In this document: piece after piece, positions 1-10,539 of the stretch
Position numbering within the stretch: position 1 is the first letter of the stretch
Layout of the letters: every line of letters starts with the position of its first letter
Source: Tagaea sp. CACIAM 22H2
Lineage (GTDB): Bacteria; Pseudomonadota; Alphaproteobacteria; CACIAM-22H2
Assembly: GCA_014444615.1 (NCBI GenBank)
Contig: PVXE01000012.1
Location: 16,714-80,713, forward strand
Direction of reading: 5' to 3'
DNA length: 64,000 bases
Made by a program: the position numbers and the translations under genes
Notes under the pieces: generated by a model
Told to the model about the DNA's origin: nothing
The model's input: only the letters and a program-made list of their open reading frames with translations
Databases searched by the model: none

Positions 1-1773
1 ATCCTCGAACGCGCGCGTGCCCAGGAATTTGGGCTTGGGCATGTCGTATTTCGCCCAATCGATCTTCAAGCCGTTGGCGCGCGCTTCCGCCAGCGGCACC
101 AGATTGTCCTTGGCCCCGCCCGCCCGCTCGACGCGGATACGCTCGTATTCCGCGCGCACATCGGCGTTGAAGCCGTCGGCTTGCGTATCCGACAACAGCG
201 CCGAACACACGCCCACGGCGCGCGACGCGTCCAGCACATGCACGGTCGGCCCGTCATAGCGGGGGGCAATACGCAGCGCCGTATGCGTCTTCGACGTGGT
301 CGCCCCGCCAATCAATAGCGGGATCTTCAAGCCCGTGCGCTTCATCTCCTCGGCGACCGTCACCATCTCGTCGAGCGACGGCGTAATCAGGCCGGAGAGG
401 CCGATGATATCGGCCTTGTTCTCGTTCGCGGCTTTCAGGATGTCCTGCACGGGCACCATGACGCCCAGATCGACGACTTCGTAGTTGTTGCACTGGAGCA
501 CAACGCCGACGATGTTCTTGCCGATGTCGTGAACGTCGCCCTTGACCGTCGCCATGACGATCTTGCCCTTGGAGCGCGATTCGGCCGTCTTTTCCGCCTC
601 GATATAGGGGATGAGATGCGCGACCGCCTTTTTCATCACCCGTGCGGATTTGACGACTTGCGGCAGGAACATCTTGCCAGCCCCGAACAGATCGCCGACG
701 ACGTTCATGCCGTCCATCAGCGGGCCTTCGATCACTTCGATCGGCTTGGCCGCTTGCAGGCGCGCTTCTTCCGTATCCTCGACCACGTATTGGTCGATGC
801 CCTTCACCAGCGCATGTTCGATTCGCTTGATCACGGGCCAGGTGCGCCATTCAAGCTCGGCCGCATCCGGCACGTCGCCGGTCTTTTTGTATTTGGGCGC
901 CAGCGCCAGCAGGCGTTCGGTCGAATCCTTGCGGCGGTTGAGGATCACGTCCTCGCACGCATCGCGCAGCTCCGCCGGGATCGCGTCGTAAACGTCGAGC
1001 TGGCCGGCGTTGACGATGCCCATATCCATCCCCGCCTTGATGGCGTGATAGAGGAACACCGAATGCATCGCGCGGCGCACGGGCTCGTTGCCGCGGAAGC
1101 TGAACGACAGATTCGACACGCCGCCCGAGATATGGACATGCGGGCAGCGGCGCTTGATTTCCTTCGTCGCTTCGATGAAGTCGACGCCGTAATTGTCGTG
1201 TTCCTCGATGCCGGTCGCGACTGCGAAGATGTTCGGATCGAAGATGATATCTTCGGCCGGGAAGCCGACCTTCTCGGTCAGCAGCTTGTAGGCGCGCTCG
1301 CAGATTTCGACTTTGCGCTTCTGCGTATCCGCCTGGCCTTTTTCGTCGAACGCCATGACGACGACGGCGGCCCCGTAGCGGCGCACGAGCTTGGCGTGAT
1401 GGAAGAAGGCTTCCTCGCCTTCCTTCAGCGAGATCGAATTGACGATCGGCTTGCCGGCGACGCATTTCAGCCCCGCCTCGATGACCGACCACTTGGAGGA
1501 GTCGATCATCACCGGCACGCGGCTGATATCGGGCTCCGCCGCGATCAGTTTCAGGAAGGTCGTCATCGCCTTTTCGGCGTCGAGCAAGCCTTCGTCCATG
1601 TTGACGTCGATGATTTGCGCGCCCGCTTCGACCTGCTGGCGCGCAACATCGACCGCCTTGGCGTAGTCGCCCGCCAGGATCAGCTTCTTGAACGCCGCCG
1701 AGCCGGTGACGTTGGTGCGTTCGCCGACATTGACGAAGGTCGCGACTTGCTGGGGGTTCGATGCGTCGGTCAT
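1..1773 (-). CDS. metH: Methionine synthase (B12-dependent), second ORF of a split MetH; 3' end outside window
   Basis: Cobalamin-dependent methionine synthase that moves the methyl group of 5-methyltetrahydrofolate to homocysteine. The frame is open from the ATG at 1773 to the left edge (about 591 residues seen). In order it shows a pterin-binding domain beginning [14 protein letters not shown], a helical cap region, then the B12-binding domain with the base-off signature GDVHDIGKN (near 513-540). Past this comes a linker (RANGLKIDW, then FLG) like the beginning of the reactivation domain, so that domain is probably present but cut by the window edge. The N-terminal homocysteine-binding domain is absent here and is supplied by the ORF just upstream, one base away (TGA, C, ATG). 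The gene is the last visible member of the leftward methionine operon. Confidence 0.93.
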   Translation of the reverse strand, partial: MTDASNPQQVATFVNVGERTNVTGSAAFKKLILAGDYAKAVDVARQQVEAGAQIIDVNMDEGLLDAEKAMTTFLKLIAAEPDISRVPVMIDSSKWSVIEAGLKCVAGKPIVNSISLKEGEEAFFHHAKLVRRYGAAVVVMAFDEKGQADTQKRKVEICERAYKLLTEKVGFPAEDIIFDPNIFAVATGIEEHDNYGVDFIEATKEIKRRCPHVHISGGVSNLSFSFRGNEPVRRAMHSVFLYHAIKAGMDMGIVNAGQLDVYDAIPAELRDACEDVILNRRKDSTERLLALAPKYKKTGDVPDAAELEWRTWPVIKRIEHALVKGIDQYVVEDTEEARLQAAKPIEVIEGPLMDGMNVVGDLFGAGKMFLPQVVKSARVMKKAVAHLIPYIEAEKTAESRSKGKIVMATVKGDVHDIGKNIVGVVLQCNNYEVVDLGVMVPVQDILKAANENKADIIGLSGLITPSLDEMVTVAEEMKRTGLKIPLLIGGATTSKTHTALRIAPRYDGPTVHVLDASRAVGVCSALLSDTQADGFNADVRAEYERIRVERAGGAKDNLVPLAEARANGLKIDWAKYDMPKPKFLGTRAFED

Positions 1774-1774
1774 G

Positions 1775-2827
1775 TCAGAAATTCGCCGCTTCCATGCCGG
1801 CGAGCCGCAAACGCGCGCCGAGTTTCGGGATCTGGCGCGGGTTCACGCCCGCGACCGATTGCGCGATCGCCGCGATATGCGCGGGCGTCGTGCCGCAGCA
1901 GCCGCCGACGACGTTGATCCAGCCATTGCGCGCCCAAACGCCGACGAGGCGCCCGGTCATTTCCGGCGGCTCGTCGTAAGCGCCCATGTCGTTGGGCAGG
2001 CCGGCATTGGGATAGACGCAAATCAGCGTATCGGCGCGCGATTGAATGTCGCCGACATAGGGGTGAAGCTCGGTCGCCCCGAACGAGCAATTCATACCCA
2101 TCGTCAGCGGCCGCGCATGGCGCACCGAATTCCAGAACGCTTCGACCGTCTGGCCGGAGAGATTGCGCCCCGCCATGTCGGTGAGGGTGAAGGAGCACAT
2201 CACCGGGATTTCCTCGCCGCGCGCTTCGCCCGCTTCCGCGCAAGCGACCAGCGCCGCTTTGGCGTTCAGCGAGTCGAACACGGTTTCGACCGCGATGAAA
2301 TCGGCGCCGCCGTCGAGCAAACCGTCGATCTGCTCGCGATACGTATCGCGCATCTCTTCGAACGACACGGCGCGATAGCCCGGATTATTGACGTCCGGGC
2401 TGATCGACAACGTCTTGTTCGTGGGCCCGAGCGCGCCGACGACGAACAACGGCTTGGCCGGGTTCTTGGCCATCGCCGCGTCGACCACGCCGCGGATCAC
2501 GCGCGCGGCAGCGGTGGCGATTTCCTTCGCCATCGTCTGGATGCCGTAATCGGCCTGGCTGATGCGGTTGGCGTTGAACGAATTCGTCGCCAGCAGATCC
2601 GCTCCCGCATCGACATAGGCTTGGCAGATTTCGCTGACCACGTCGGGGCGCGTCAGGTTCAGAAGGTCGTTATTGCCCTTCTGATCCATGTTGAAGCTGC
2701 GGCCCGCGCGGAATCCGTCCTCGTCGAGCTTGTAGGACTGGATCATCGAGCCGTAGGGGCCGTCCTTGACCAGAATGCGTTCCGACGCGAGCTTGCGGAA
2801 GAGCGCGGCTTTTTCGCTGCGGGTCAT
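1775..2827 (-). CDS. Homocysteine S-methyltransferase domain protein (first ORF of split MetH)
   Basis: 350-residue protein equal to the N-terminal zinc/homocysteine-binding module of MetH. Seen in the sequence: DGPYGSMIQ near the N-terminus, the first zinc-ligand region MNCSFG, and the paired-cysteine motif GGCCGTTP near the C-terminus, which together give the three Cys ligands of the family. It stops right after this domain, and the folate and B12 modules follow in the next ORF one base downstream. This fits a two-subunit methionine synthase rather than a free-standing betaine or S-methylmethionine methyltransferase. It lies 10 bases downstream of metF, so the three genes are almost certainly co-transcribed. 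Confidence 0.92.
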   Translation of the reverse strand: MTRSEKAALFRKLASERILVKDGPYGSMIQSYKLDEDGFRAGRSFNMDQKGNNDLLNLTRPDVVSEICQAYVDAGADLLATNSFNANRISQADYGIQTMAKEIATAAARVIRGVVDAAMAKNPAKPLFVVGALGPTNKTLSISPDVNNPGYRAVSFEEMRDTYREQIDGLLDGGADFIAVETVFDSLNAKAALVACAEAGEARGEEIPVMCSFTLTDMAGRNLSGQTVEAFWNSVRHARPLTMGMNCSFGATELHPYVGDIQSRADTLICVYPNAGLPNDMGAYDEPPEMTGRLVGVWARNGWINVVGGCCGTTPAHIAAIAQSVAGVNPRQIPKLGARLRLAGMEAANF

Positions 2828-2837
2828 GGATGATTCC

Positions 2838-3719
2838 TCATGCCGCCGGGCGCAGGCCCAGAATATGGCAGATCGAATAGGCGAGATCGGCGCGGTTCAG
2901 CGTGTAGAAGTGGAACGCGTCCACGCCGTGCTCCTGCAAGCGGCGGCATTGTTCGGCCGCGACCATCGCGGCGACCAGGCGGCGCGTATCGGGATCGCCG
3001 TCGAGCCCCTCGAACAAATGCGCGAGCCAATCCGGCACCGACGCGCCGCACATTTTCGAAAACTTCACGACCTGCGCGAAATTCGTGACCGGCAGAATGC
3101 CCGGCACGATTTCCGCCGCGATCCCGCGCGCGGCAACCTTGTCGCGATAGCGCAGATAGACGTCGACATCGAAGAAGTATTGCGTGATGGCGCGCGTCGC
3201 ACCCGCATCGAGCTTCGCCTTCAGGAAGTCGATATCCTTCTCCGGGTCCGGCGAGTCCGGATGCTTCTCCGGATACGCGCCGACCGAGATTTCGAAATCG
3301 CCGAGCTTGCGAATGCCCGCGATCAGATCGTTGGCATAGGCGTAGCCGCCCGGATGCGGCGCGTATTTCGTGGTACCCGCCGGCGGGTCACCTCGAAGAG
3401 CCACAATATGCCGCACGCCCGCGTCCCAATAACCGCGCACGACGTCGTCGATCTCCGCGCGCGTCGCGGCGACGCAAGTGAGATGCGCTGCCGGCTTCAA
3501 CTTGGTTTCCTGCACCAGGCGTTTGACGGTCGCGTGCGTGCGCTCGCGCGTCGTACCGCCAGCCCCGTAGGTGACCGACACGAAGCGCGGCGCCAAGGGG
3601 GCAAGGCGCTCGACCGAAGCCCACAGCGTCTTTTCCATCTCCTCGTTCTTCGGCGGGAAGAACTCGAAGGAGATTTTCAACGGATGGGCGGGGGCGGACC
3701 CGAACAGACGCGGCGACAT
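2838..3719 (-). CDS. metF: Methylenetetrahydrofolate reductase
   Basis: 293-residue FAD-dependent enzyme reducing 5,10-methylene-THF to 5-methyl-THF, the methyl donor used by the methionine synthase encoded downstream. The N-terminus carries the family motif FEFFPPK, followed by SVTYGAGG and the central LRGDPP. Length matches the bacterial MetF family. The open frame continues about 125 codons further upstream, but those codons overlap the ArsR-methyltransferase gene in another frame. The ATG at 3719 (MSPRLFGSAP) is the sensible start and leaves a 10-base gap to that regulator. Confidence 0.95.
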   Translation of the reverse strand: MSPRLFGSAPAHPLKISFEFFPPKNEEMEKTLWASVERLAPLAPRFVSVTYGAGGTTRERTHATVKRLVQETKLKPAAHLTCVAATRAEIDDVVRGYWDAGVRHIVALRGDPPAGTTKYAPHPGGYAYANDLIAGIRKLGDFEISVGAYPEKHPDSPDPEKDIDFLKAKLDAGATRAITQYFFDVDVYLRYRDKVAARGIAAEIVPGILPVTNFAQVVKFSKMCGASVPDWLAHLFEGLDGDPDTRRLVAAMVAAEQCRRLQEHGVDAFHFYTLNRADLAYSICHILGLRPAA

Positions 3720-3729
3720 GGGGGGTTCC

Positions 3730-4677
3730 TCAGGAAAGGGGCCGGTCGGCGGCCCAGAGACAAACGGTGAGCGGATGGCCCGGCAAAGCGACGGGATCGG
3801 CGGGAACGAGACCGGCGGCCGAAAGCCAAGCGCGCATTTCGGAATCGGCGAAGCCAAGGCGGCGATGGGCGTGGCGGGCGCGCAGCTCGTCCTGCGCATG
3901 CGGCGCGAAATCGACCACGACGATGCGCCCGCCGGGGGCGAGCACGCGCGCGGCTTCCGCCAGCACGGCGGCGGGATCGTCGGCGAAATGCAGAACCTGA
4001 TGGATGACGATCGCGCCGAAGGTCGGTTCGTCCCACGGCAGGCGATACATGTCGCCTTGGCGAACATAGGAATTCGGCAAATTCGCTTCGGCAAGATTGG
4101 CGCGCGCGACGCGCAACATATCGACCGAGGAATCGATGCCGATGCCCTTCACGCCGTGACGGCCGAAAAGTTCCAGCACGCGGCCGGTTCCCGTGCCGAT
4201 ATCCAGCAACTCGCCCGCAATCGTCGCGGGCGGCAACAATGCCAGCAGCCGCTTTTCGACTTCCGCGTCGTCGACATGCAACGAGCGGATTTCGTCCCAG
4301 CGTTCGGCATTCGCCGCGAAATAGTCCGCCGCGCGCGCGGCACGCGCGGCGCGCACCGCGATCAAGCCGTCGCGATCGCGGGACAGCTGCGGGTCGGCCT
4401 TGGGGATCAGGTCGGCGATCTGGCGGACGAGGCCGTTGGCCTTGCCGCCCTCGGCCAGTCGATAGAAAACCCAGCCGCCCTCCGGCAAACGGTCCAGCAG
4501 CCCGGCATCGCACAGAAGTTTCAGGTGCCGTGACACGCGCGGCTGGCTTTGGCCCAGAATCTGGACCAATTCGCTGACGGTCAGCTCGCCTTCGGCGCAC
4601 AACGCCATCAGCCGCAGCCGAGTTGGCTCGGCGGCGGCGCGCAATCCTTCAAGAACGGTATCTAATGACCGTGCCAT
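3730..4677 (-). CDS. ArsR-family regulator fused to a SAM-dependent methyltransferase domain
   Basis: 315-residue fusion. Residues about 1-85 form an ArsR/SmtB winged helix (AEPTRLRLMALCAEGELTVS, then QPRVSRHLKLLCDAGLL). Residues about 150-290 form a class I methyltransferase with the SAM motif LLDIGTGTGRVLELF. It heads the operon with metF and the split metH. Known family context: ArsR proteins of the SahR type control methionine-cycle genes in response to S-adenosylhomocysteine, and fusions with a methyltransferase-like domain occur next to metF in alphaproteobacteria. I infer that the methyltransferase fold may serve as a SAM/SAH sensor and that the protein binds the two dyads just upstream of its own start. 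Catalytic activity cannot be judged from sequence. Confidence 0.85.
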   Translation of the reverse strand: MARSLDTVLEGLRAAAEPTRLRLMALCAEGELTVSELVQILGQSQPRVSRHLKLLCDAGLLDRLPEGGWVFYRLAEGGKANGLVRQIADLIPKADPQLSRDRDGLIAVRAARAARAADYFAANAERWDEIRSLHVDDAEVEKRLLALLPPATIAGELLDIGTGTGRVLELFGRHGVKGIGIDSSVDMLRVARANLAEANLPNSYVRQGDMYRLPWDEPTFGAIVIHQVLHFADDPAAVLAEAARVLAPGGRIVVVDFAPHAQDELRARHAHRRLGFADSEMRAWLSAAGLVPADPVALPGHPLTVCLWAADRPLS

Positions 4678-4680
4678 ACC

Positions 4681-4719
4681 GATATCCTTATAAAGGTATC
4701 TTTATATCTTTCAAGATAC
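4681..4719 (-). promoter_or_regulatory. Two overlapping dyads, likely operator of the methionine operon
   Basis: Directly in front of the regulator start (4677) lie two overlapping inverted repeats in an AT-rich patch. The first (4681-4700) pairs GATATCCTT with AAGGTATC around TATA with one bulged base. The second (4696-4719) has perfect seven-base arms, GTATCTT and AAGATAC, separated by ten bases. They share the central GTATC. Position and symmetry fit binding of two ArsR-type dimers and autoregulation; the protein-DNA match is inferred. Confidence 0.6.
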
Positions 4720-5011
4720 ATTTTATTCCCTAGCCGTTAAATACGATGTGAAACTGTGACCAAGCCGCAACATCGCGACGACGTTCATAACTCGACACAT
4801 CCGTTGCCTACCCTCCCAGAAGGCCATGTGATAGCTAATTGGGTGAGTTAAGGAATCGGGGCGCCCGCTCCTTCACGCGATGTTCGTTGCCAATCGGGCT
4901 TCGGTCGAAGCCGATAAAGCAGCGGGCAGCGGCGAACGTGTATTTGGTTTCCGGGCCGCGCGCGAAACGCCTTAGCAAGTGCGTAGAGTTCAGAAGGAAC
5001 GAGTCGTCGAA
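4720..5011. other. Intergenic region between the methionine operon and mlaA
   Basis: Divergent intergenic stretch. The left part is AT-rich and should hold the leftward promoter of the ArsR-metF-metH operon together with the dyads at 4681-4719. The right part must hold the promoter of mlaA. I could not pick convincing -35/-10 hexamers and see no RNA structure or coding potential. An in-frame GTG at 4979 is a possible but less likely start for mlaA. Confidence 0.4.
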
Positions 5012-5836
5012 ATGTCCTGCACGCTCCCCCGCTTCGCCCGGCAAGTCGCGTTGTCGGCCGCCATCATCGGCACGTTGTCGACCGCGGCGCTGGCCGAGGA
5101 CACGCTTGCACCGCGCCAGCAAGCGCAGCAATCGACGGACATCAACGACCCCTTTGAATACGTCAATCGCGGCATCTTCGAGGTCAACATCTTCCTCGAC
5201 GAAATCGCCCTGAAGCCGTTGGCCGCTTGGTACGGCGTGCTGCCCGATCGCGCGCGCGAAGGCACGCACAACTTCCTCGCCAATCTGAAGACCCCGTGGG
5301 TCGCCGTGAACGACGCCGCGCAAGGCGAAGGCCAGCGTTTCGGCACGTCGCTCGCGCGCTTCTTCATCAACACGCTGCTCGGCTTCTTCGGCACGTTCGA
5401 TCCCGCCGCCCATATGGGCTTCCCCGCGCACGAGGAAGACGCGGGCCAGACCTTCGCGGTCTGGGGTGCGGGCGAAGGCCCCTACATCATGCTGCCGGTC
5501 TTCGGCCCGTCGAACGTGCGCGATACGCTCGGCTTCGCGGTCGACTCGTTCCTCGATCCGGTGAATTTTGCGACCAGCCGCTCCGACAAGCTCGACTGGG
5601 TGCCTTATGCGCGCGGTGCTGCTTCCGGCATCGATGCGCGTCAGCGCAACTGGCAGACGCTCGAGGATCTGAAGCGCAACTCGACCGACTATTACGCGAC
5701 GATCCGGCGCGTCTACACGGATCGCCGCCGCGCCGCGATCCGCAACGATGCGGGCGGCGAAACGATGCCCCTGCCGCGCATGTCCGACGCCGACGAAGCG
5801 CCGGCACGTTCGCGCGCCGACGCCTCGCGCCAGTAA
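5012..5836 (+). CDS. mlaA: MlaA family protein (outer-membrane lipid asymmetry, VacJ)
   Basis: About 274 residues from the ATG at 5012. MlaA sits at the inner face of the outer membrane and extracts mislocalised phospholipid for the Mla pathway. Family motifs visible: DPFEYVNRGIF near the start, FFINTLLGFFGTFDPA, and a GEGPYIMLPVFGPSNVRDTLG block. The N-terminus is a secretory signal ending AALA before EDT. There is no lipobox cysteine at the cleavage site, so unlike E. coli VacJ it appears not to be lipidated. An upstream GTG (4979) would add 11 residues; the ATG gives the better signal peptide. It is followed after 26 bases by an mlaC-like gene in the same direction. Confidence 0.92.
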   Translation: MSCTLPRFARQVALSAAIIGTLSTAALAEDTLAPRQQAQQSTDINDPFEYVNRGIFEVNIFLDEIALKPLAAWYGVLPDRAREGTHNFLANLKTPWVAVNDAAQGEGQRFGTSLARFFINTLLGFFGTFDPAAHMGFPAHEEDAGQTFAVWGAGEGPYIMLPVFGPSNVRDTLGFAVDSFLDPVNFATSRSDKLDWVPYARGAASGIDARQRNWQTLEDLKRNSTDYYATIRRVYTDRRRAAIRNDAGGETMPLPRMSDADEAPARSRADASRQ

Positions 5837-5862
5837 CGCGCGGACGCGGACGGAAGCTCGAG

Positions 5863-6486
5863 ATGGACCGCCGGCATTTCCTCTCCGCCGCGGCAGTTTT
5901 TTGCGCGCTGCCCGGCATGGCGCTGGCGCAGGCCGGCGGCAATCAGGTGCCGGCCGCCGCGCAATTCATCGAGAAGCTGGCCCAGCGCGCCATCGAAGGC
6001 CTGACCACGCGCGACATCGACACGAACGAGCGCACCAAGCGCTTCCGCACGCTGTTCACCGAAAGCTTCGACGTGCCGAAGATCGGCCGCTTCGCGCTGG
6101 GCAACGCTTGGCGCACCGCCAACGCGGCCGATCGTGAAGCCTATCTTTCGGCGTTCGAAGATTTCATCGTCGCGACCTATGCGACGCGCTTCGCCGATTA
6201 CGGCGGCGAAACGATCCGCGTGATCGGTTCGCGCCCGCTCGAAGACGGCGAAGCCGCCGTCGGCACGCATTTCGTGCGCACGCAAGGCGAGCCGATCCGC
6301 GTCGATTGGCGCCTGGCGCCGGACGGCGGAAACTGGAAGATCATCGACGTGGTGATCGAGGGCGTGAGCATGGCGATCACGCAACGCGACGATTTCAACG
6401 CCACCGTCCAACGCAATGGCGGCCGCGTCGGCCCGCTGATCGAGCTGCTGCGCGAGAAGGTGAAGACGACGGCCGCGCGCGGCTGA
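5863..6486 (+). CDS. mlaC: MlaC/Ttg2D family phospholipid-binding protein
   Basis: 207-residue periplasmic lipid carrier of the Mla system, expected to shuttle phospholipid between MlaA and an inner-membrane MlaFEDB complex that is not in this window. The N-terminus MDRRHFLSAAAVFCALPGMALA is a signal peptide with a twin-arginine-like RRHFL core. The body has the family pattern TKRFRTLFTESFDVPKIGRFALG and a C-terminal DVVIEGVSMAITQRDDFNATV. The start was chosen at the ATG at 5863, preceded by GGAAG. Co-transcribed with mlaA and closed by the hairpin at 6508-6537. Confidence 0.9.
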   Translation: MDRRHFLSAAAVFCALPGMALAQAGGNQVPAAAQFIEKLAQRAIEGLTTRDIDTNERTKRFRTLFTESFDVPKIGRFALGNAWRTANAADREAYLSAFEDFIVATYATRFADYGGETIRVIGSRPLEDGEAAVGTHFVRTQGEPIRVDWRLAPDGGNWKIIDVVIEGVSMAITQRDDFNATVQRNGGRVGPLIELLREKVKTTAARG

Positions 6487-6507
6487 TCGCCCGCCGATCC
6501 GGCAACG

Positions 6508-6537
6508 AAAAACGGCGCCCTTGCGGGCGCCGTTTTC
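6508..6537. terminator. Bidirectional rho-independent terminator
   Basis: Perfect ten-base stem AACGGCGCCC / GGGCGCCGTT with a TTGC loop (6511-6534), preceded by an A run and followed by TTTTCG. It lies between the rightward mlaC and leftward ettA, so it can end both transcripts. Confidence 0.85.
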
Positions 6538-6559
6538 GTTTGCGCGCGCGGCTTGGCGC

Positions 6560-8242
<1,683 letters not shown>

Positions 8243-8335
8243 GCGGGGGCGGTCCTTCGGAAATGAATGCGAGATCGGGCCGCCGGAATAGCACGGCGGC
8301 GGCGGCGGGCGGAAGGCCCGGTTTCGGCGCGAAAA

Positions 8336-9529
8336 CTAGGTCCGGGCGGCCAGAACGGCCCGCTTTTCGGCCTCGTCCTGGAAACGCGCCAAACTGTCCT
8401 CGATCTCCTTGCGGGGAATCTCCCGCACGATGAAGACGAATTTGGACCGGCGGTCTTCGTCGGGCCAGCGGGGGACGCGCGCCGGCGGGTGGAAAAGATG
8501 TTGGACACCGTGCACGGCGATGGGCGTGTCCTCGCCTGCGACGTTGACGATACCTTTCATCCGCAGCAGATCGGGGCCCCGGCTTTGGGCGAGCGAGCCC
8601 AGCCAGCCCGCGACCACATCCCATTCCATCGGCTTGTCGATGACGATGCAATAGGCGCGGATGCGGTCGTCGTGGCGGTTCACGTCGTCGTGATGGTGGT
8701 GACCGTGATCATGCCCGTGGTGGTCATGATCGTGCCCATGGTCGTGATCATGGTGATGGTCGTGATCATGCGCGTGATGGTGGTGATGGTCACCATGGCT
8801 GTGGCCATGGGCATAGGCTTCTTCGTTCAGCCAGCGGCGCACATCGGCCGATTTGGTTTCGGGATTGTAGAGCCCGGCTTCGAGGATCAGCGACGGATCG
8901 ATATCGCCGTGGCTCACCTCGAACAACGGCGCGCCGGGATTGATGTCGTGCAGACGCGCGCGCAATTGCATCAGCTCGCGCGGCTTGGCGAGATCGACCT
9001 TGGTGATCAGCAAACGATCGGCGACCGCGGCTTGCTTAACGCTTTCCTTTTCCTTGTCGAGCTGATCCATCGCGTTGACCGCGTCGACCGTCGTCACCAC
9101 GCCGTCGAGGCGGTAGTAAGCGGCGAGGACGGGATCGTCCATCAGCGTGTGCAGGATGGGTGCAGGATCGGCCAAGCCGGTCGTTTCGATGACGACGCGC
9201 TTGAAATCGGGGATCTGCTTGCGCACGCGCTTGAGATACAGGTCGCGCAACGCGACCTCCAGATCGCCGCGCACCGTGCAGCACAGACAGCCCGCGTTCA
9301 TTTTCACGAACTGGGTCTGCTGGCCGGGATCGACATGTTCCAGCAACTCGCCCTGAACCAGCAGATCGTCGAGCCCGATTTCCCCGAACTCGTTGATGAT
9401 TACCGCCGTATCGGCCATGCCGGGATGGCGCAGCAGCTTGGTCAGCAGCGTGGTCTTACCGCTGCCCAGAAAGCCGGTGAGCACGGAGATCGGAAGCGGG
9501 GTCCAGGTTTTGGCGTCGGTGTCGGTCAT
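8336..9529 (-). CDS. COG0523 GTP-binding metallochaperone with a His-rich linker (CobW/ZNG1-like)
   Basis: 397-residue G3E-family GTPase. It has the P-loop GFLGSGKTT (19-27), the metal motif GCLCC (80-84), ETTGLADP, the G4-type motif TKVD, and a C-terminal CobW_C domain. Between the domains, residues 241-280 are almost entirely His and Asp. Family knowledge: such proteins load zinc (or cobalt in CobW) onto client enzymes. The absence of cobalamin-synthesis neighbours and the His-rich linker favour a zinc/nickel-type chaperone, but the metal cannot be decided from sequence. A short palindrome lies seven bases upstream of the start. Separated from ettA by about 90 bases. Confidence 0.88.
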   Translation of the reverse strand: MTDTDAKTWTPLPISVLTGFLGSGKTTLLTKLLRHPGMADTAVIINEFGEIGLDDLLVQGELLEHVDPGQQTQFVKMNAGCLCCTVRGDLEVALRDLYLKRVRKQIPDFKRVVIETTGLADPAPILHTLMDDPVLAAYYRLDGVVTTVDAVNAMDQLDKEKESVKQAAVADRLLITKVDLAKPRELMQLRARLHDINPGAPLFEVSHGDIDPSLILEAGLYNPETKSADVRRWLNEEAYAHGHSHGDHHHHHAHDHDHHHDHDHGHDHDHHGHDHGHHHHDDVNRHDDRIRAYCIVIDKPMEWDVVAGWLGSLAQSRGPDLLRMKGIVNVAGEDTPIAVHGVQHLFHPPARVPRWPDEDRRSKFVFIVREIPRKEIEDSLARFQDEAEKRAVLAART

Positions 9530-9535
9530 GCCGGT

Positions 9536-9546
9536 GATATAATATC
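9536..9546. promoter_or_regulatory. Short palindrome in front of the COG0523 gene, candidate metal-regulator site
   Basis: GATAT-A-ATATC, a perfect five-base-arm inverted repeat seven bases upstream of the metallochaperone start, in the 53-base gap to the divergent exonuclease gene. COG0523 zinc chaperones are often under Zur control, and alphaproteobacterial Zur sites are AT-rich dyads, but this sequence is only a loose resemblance. A plain -10 element is an equally good reading. Confidence 0.3.
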
Positions 9547-9582
9547 TCGTGCGGCATCCCGCCAGGGCCTATCCTGATCGAA

Positions 9583-10539
9583 ATGAAAACGCGCGACCGC
9601 CCGCCTCTTGCCGGAATAGTCGCCGCCGCTGTCGGCGGGCTCGTGGCGTTCGCACTGCTTTATTGGGCGGCGTCACGCGGGCCCGACGGGGCGGGAATGC
9701 TCGGGATCGGGATCGCGGCCCTCGCCGGTATCGGCACGGCTTTGGCGCTAACGAATGTCCTGCTGGGGCGAACGGTCGTCGGGCCCATGCGCGCCGCCCT
9801 CGCCGCGCGGGAGATGGAAATCGCCCGATTGACCGCGAACACCCCGCCGCCGATCCCGCGTGCGCCCCGCCCCGAATTTTTCGACCCGGAGCTCGCCCGG
9901 TTGACGCCCGCCGGCGGTGCGGAAGGCAAGCGCAAACTCGCCGCCCTCACTTTCGTGGTGTTCGATCTGGAGACGACGGGCCTCGACACCAAGAACGACC
10001 GGATCGTGTCGATCGGCGCCGTGCGGACGCGCGGGCCCGAATGCTTGGACGGGCAGTGTTTCGCCACGCTGGTCGATCCCGGCCGTCCGATCCCGAAGGC
10101 CAATACGGCGATCCATGGGATCGACGACGCGGCCGTCGCGGGCGCGCCCGACGCAGGCGCGGCGGCGAAGCTGTTCGCCGGCTTCGCCCGCGAATCCGTG
10201 CTGGTCGCGCACAACGCGGCGTTCGACCTCGCCTTCCTGAAACGCGCGGGCGGCGAGGCGGGGATCGAATTCGATCATCCCCCGTTCGACACGCTGCTGA
10301 TCGCGCGCCATCTGTTCCCCGACCTTGCCGATCACAGCCTGGACGGGCTTGCCGCGCTGCTGCGGATCGAGATCGGCCGGCGCCATTCGGCGCTGGACGA
10401 CGCGCACGCCACCGCGCGCGTCTTCGCGCGGCTGCTGGAAGTGTGTGCGCTGCGCGGCATCGACGATTACGACGAGCTGGTGGAAGCGTCGAACATGGCG
10501 CTGGAACTGCGCCGCGCGGCTAAATCAATCGCCCGGTGA
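9583..10539 (+). CDS. Membrane-anchored DnaQ-like 3'-5' exonuclease (DEDDh)
   Basis: 318 residues. Two hydrophobic segments at about residues 9-30 and 38-62 precede a DnaQ-type exonuclease domain. Its catalytic motifs are visible: FDLETTGLD (Exo I, near 127), HNAAFDLAFL (Exo II, near 210) and HSALDDAHAT (Exo III, near 268). This is not the replicative epsilon subunit: it has the N-terminal membrane anchor and lacks a polymerase-binding tail. In pseudomonads a DnaQ-like gene accompanies a CBS/DUF294 gene and an actP-type symporter (PA3232-PA3235); the same partners are found here. The 3' end overlaps the convergent CBS/DUF294 gene by 20 bases. Confidence 0.85.
   Translation: MKTRDRPPLAGIVAAAVGGLVAFALLYWAASRGPDGAGMLGIGIAALAGIGTALALTNVLLGRTVVGPMRAALAAREMEIARLTANTPPPIPRAPRPEFFDPELARLTPAGGAEGKRKLAALTFVVFDLETTGLDTKNDRIVSIGAVRTRGPECLDGQCFATLVDPGRPIPKANTAIHGIDDAAVAGAPDAGAAAKLFAGFARESVLVAHNAAFDLAFLKRAGGEAGIEFDHPPFDTLLIARHLFPDLADHSLDGLAALLRIEIGRRHSALDDAHATARVFARLLEVCALRGIDDYDELVEASNMALELRRAAKSIAR

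Noticed and set aside
529..1917. A 462-codon open frame on the plus strand at the left edge
   Set aside because: Antisense to metH; the real frame is open to the window edge and shows the B12 motif.
3720..4094. N-terminal extension of metF to a start at 4094
   Set aside because: The extra 125 codons lie in another frame of the ArsR-methyltransferase gene and have no MetF homology.
8690..8815. Short direct repeats resembling a small tandem array or CRISPR
   Set aside because: They are codon repeats for His and Asp in the metallochaperone linker; no spacer-repeat regularity.
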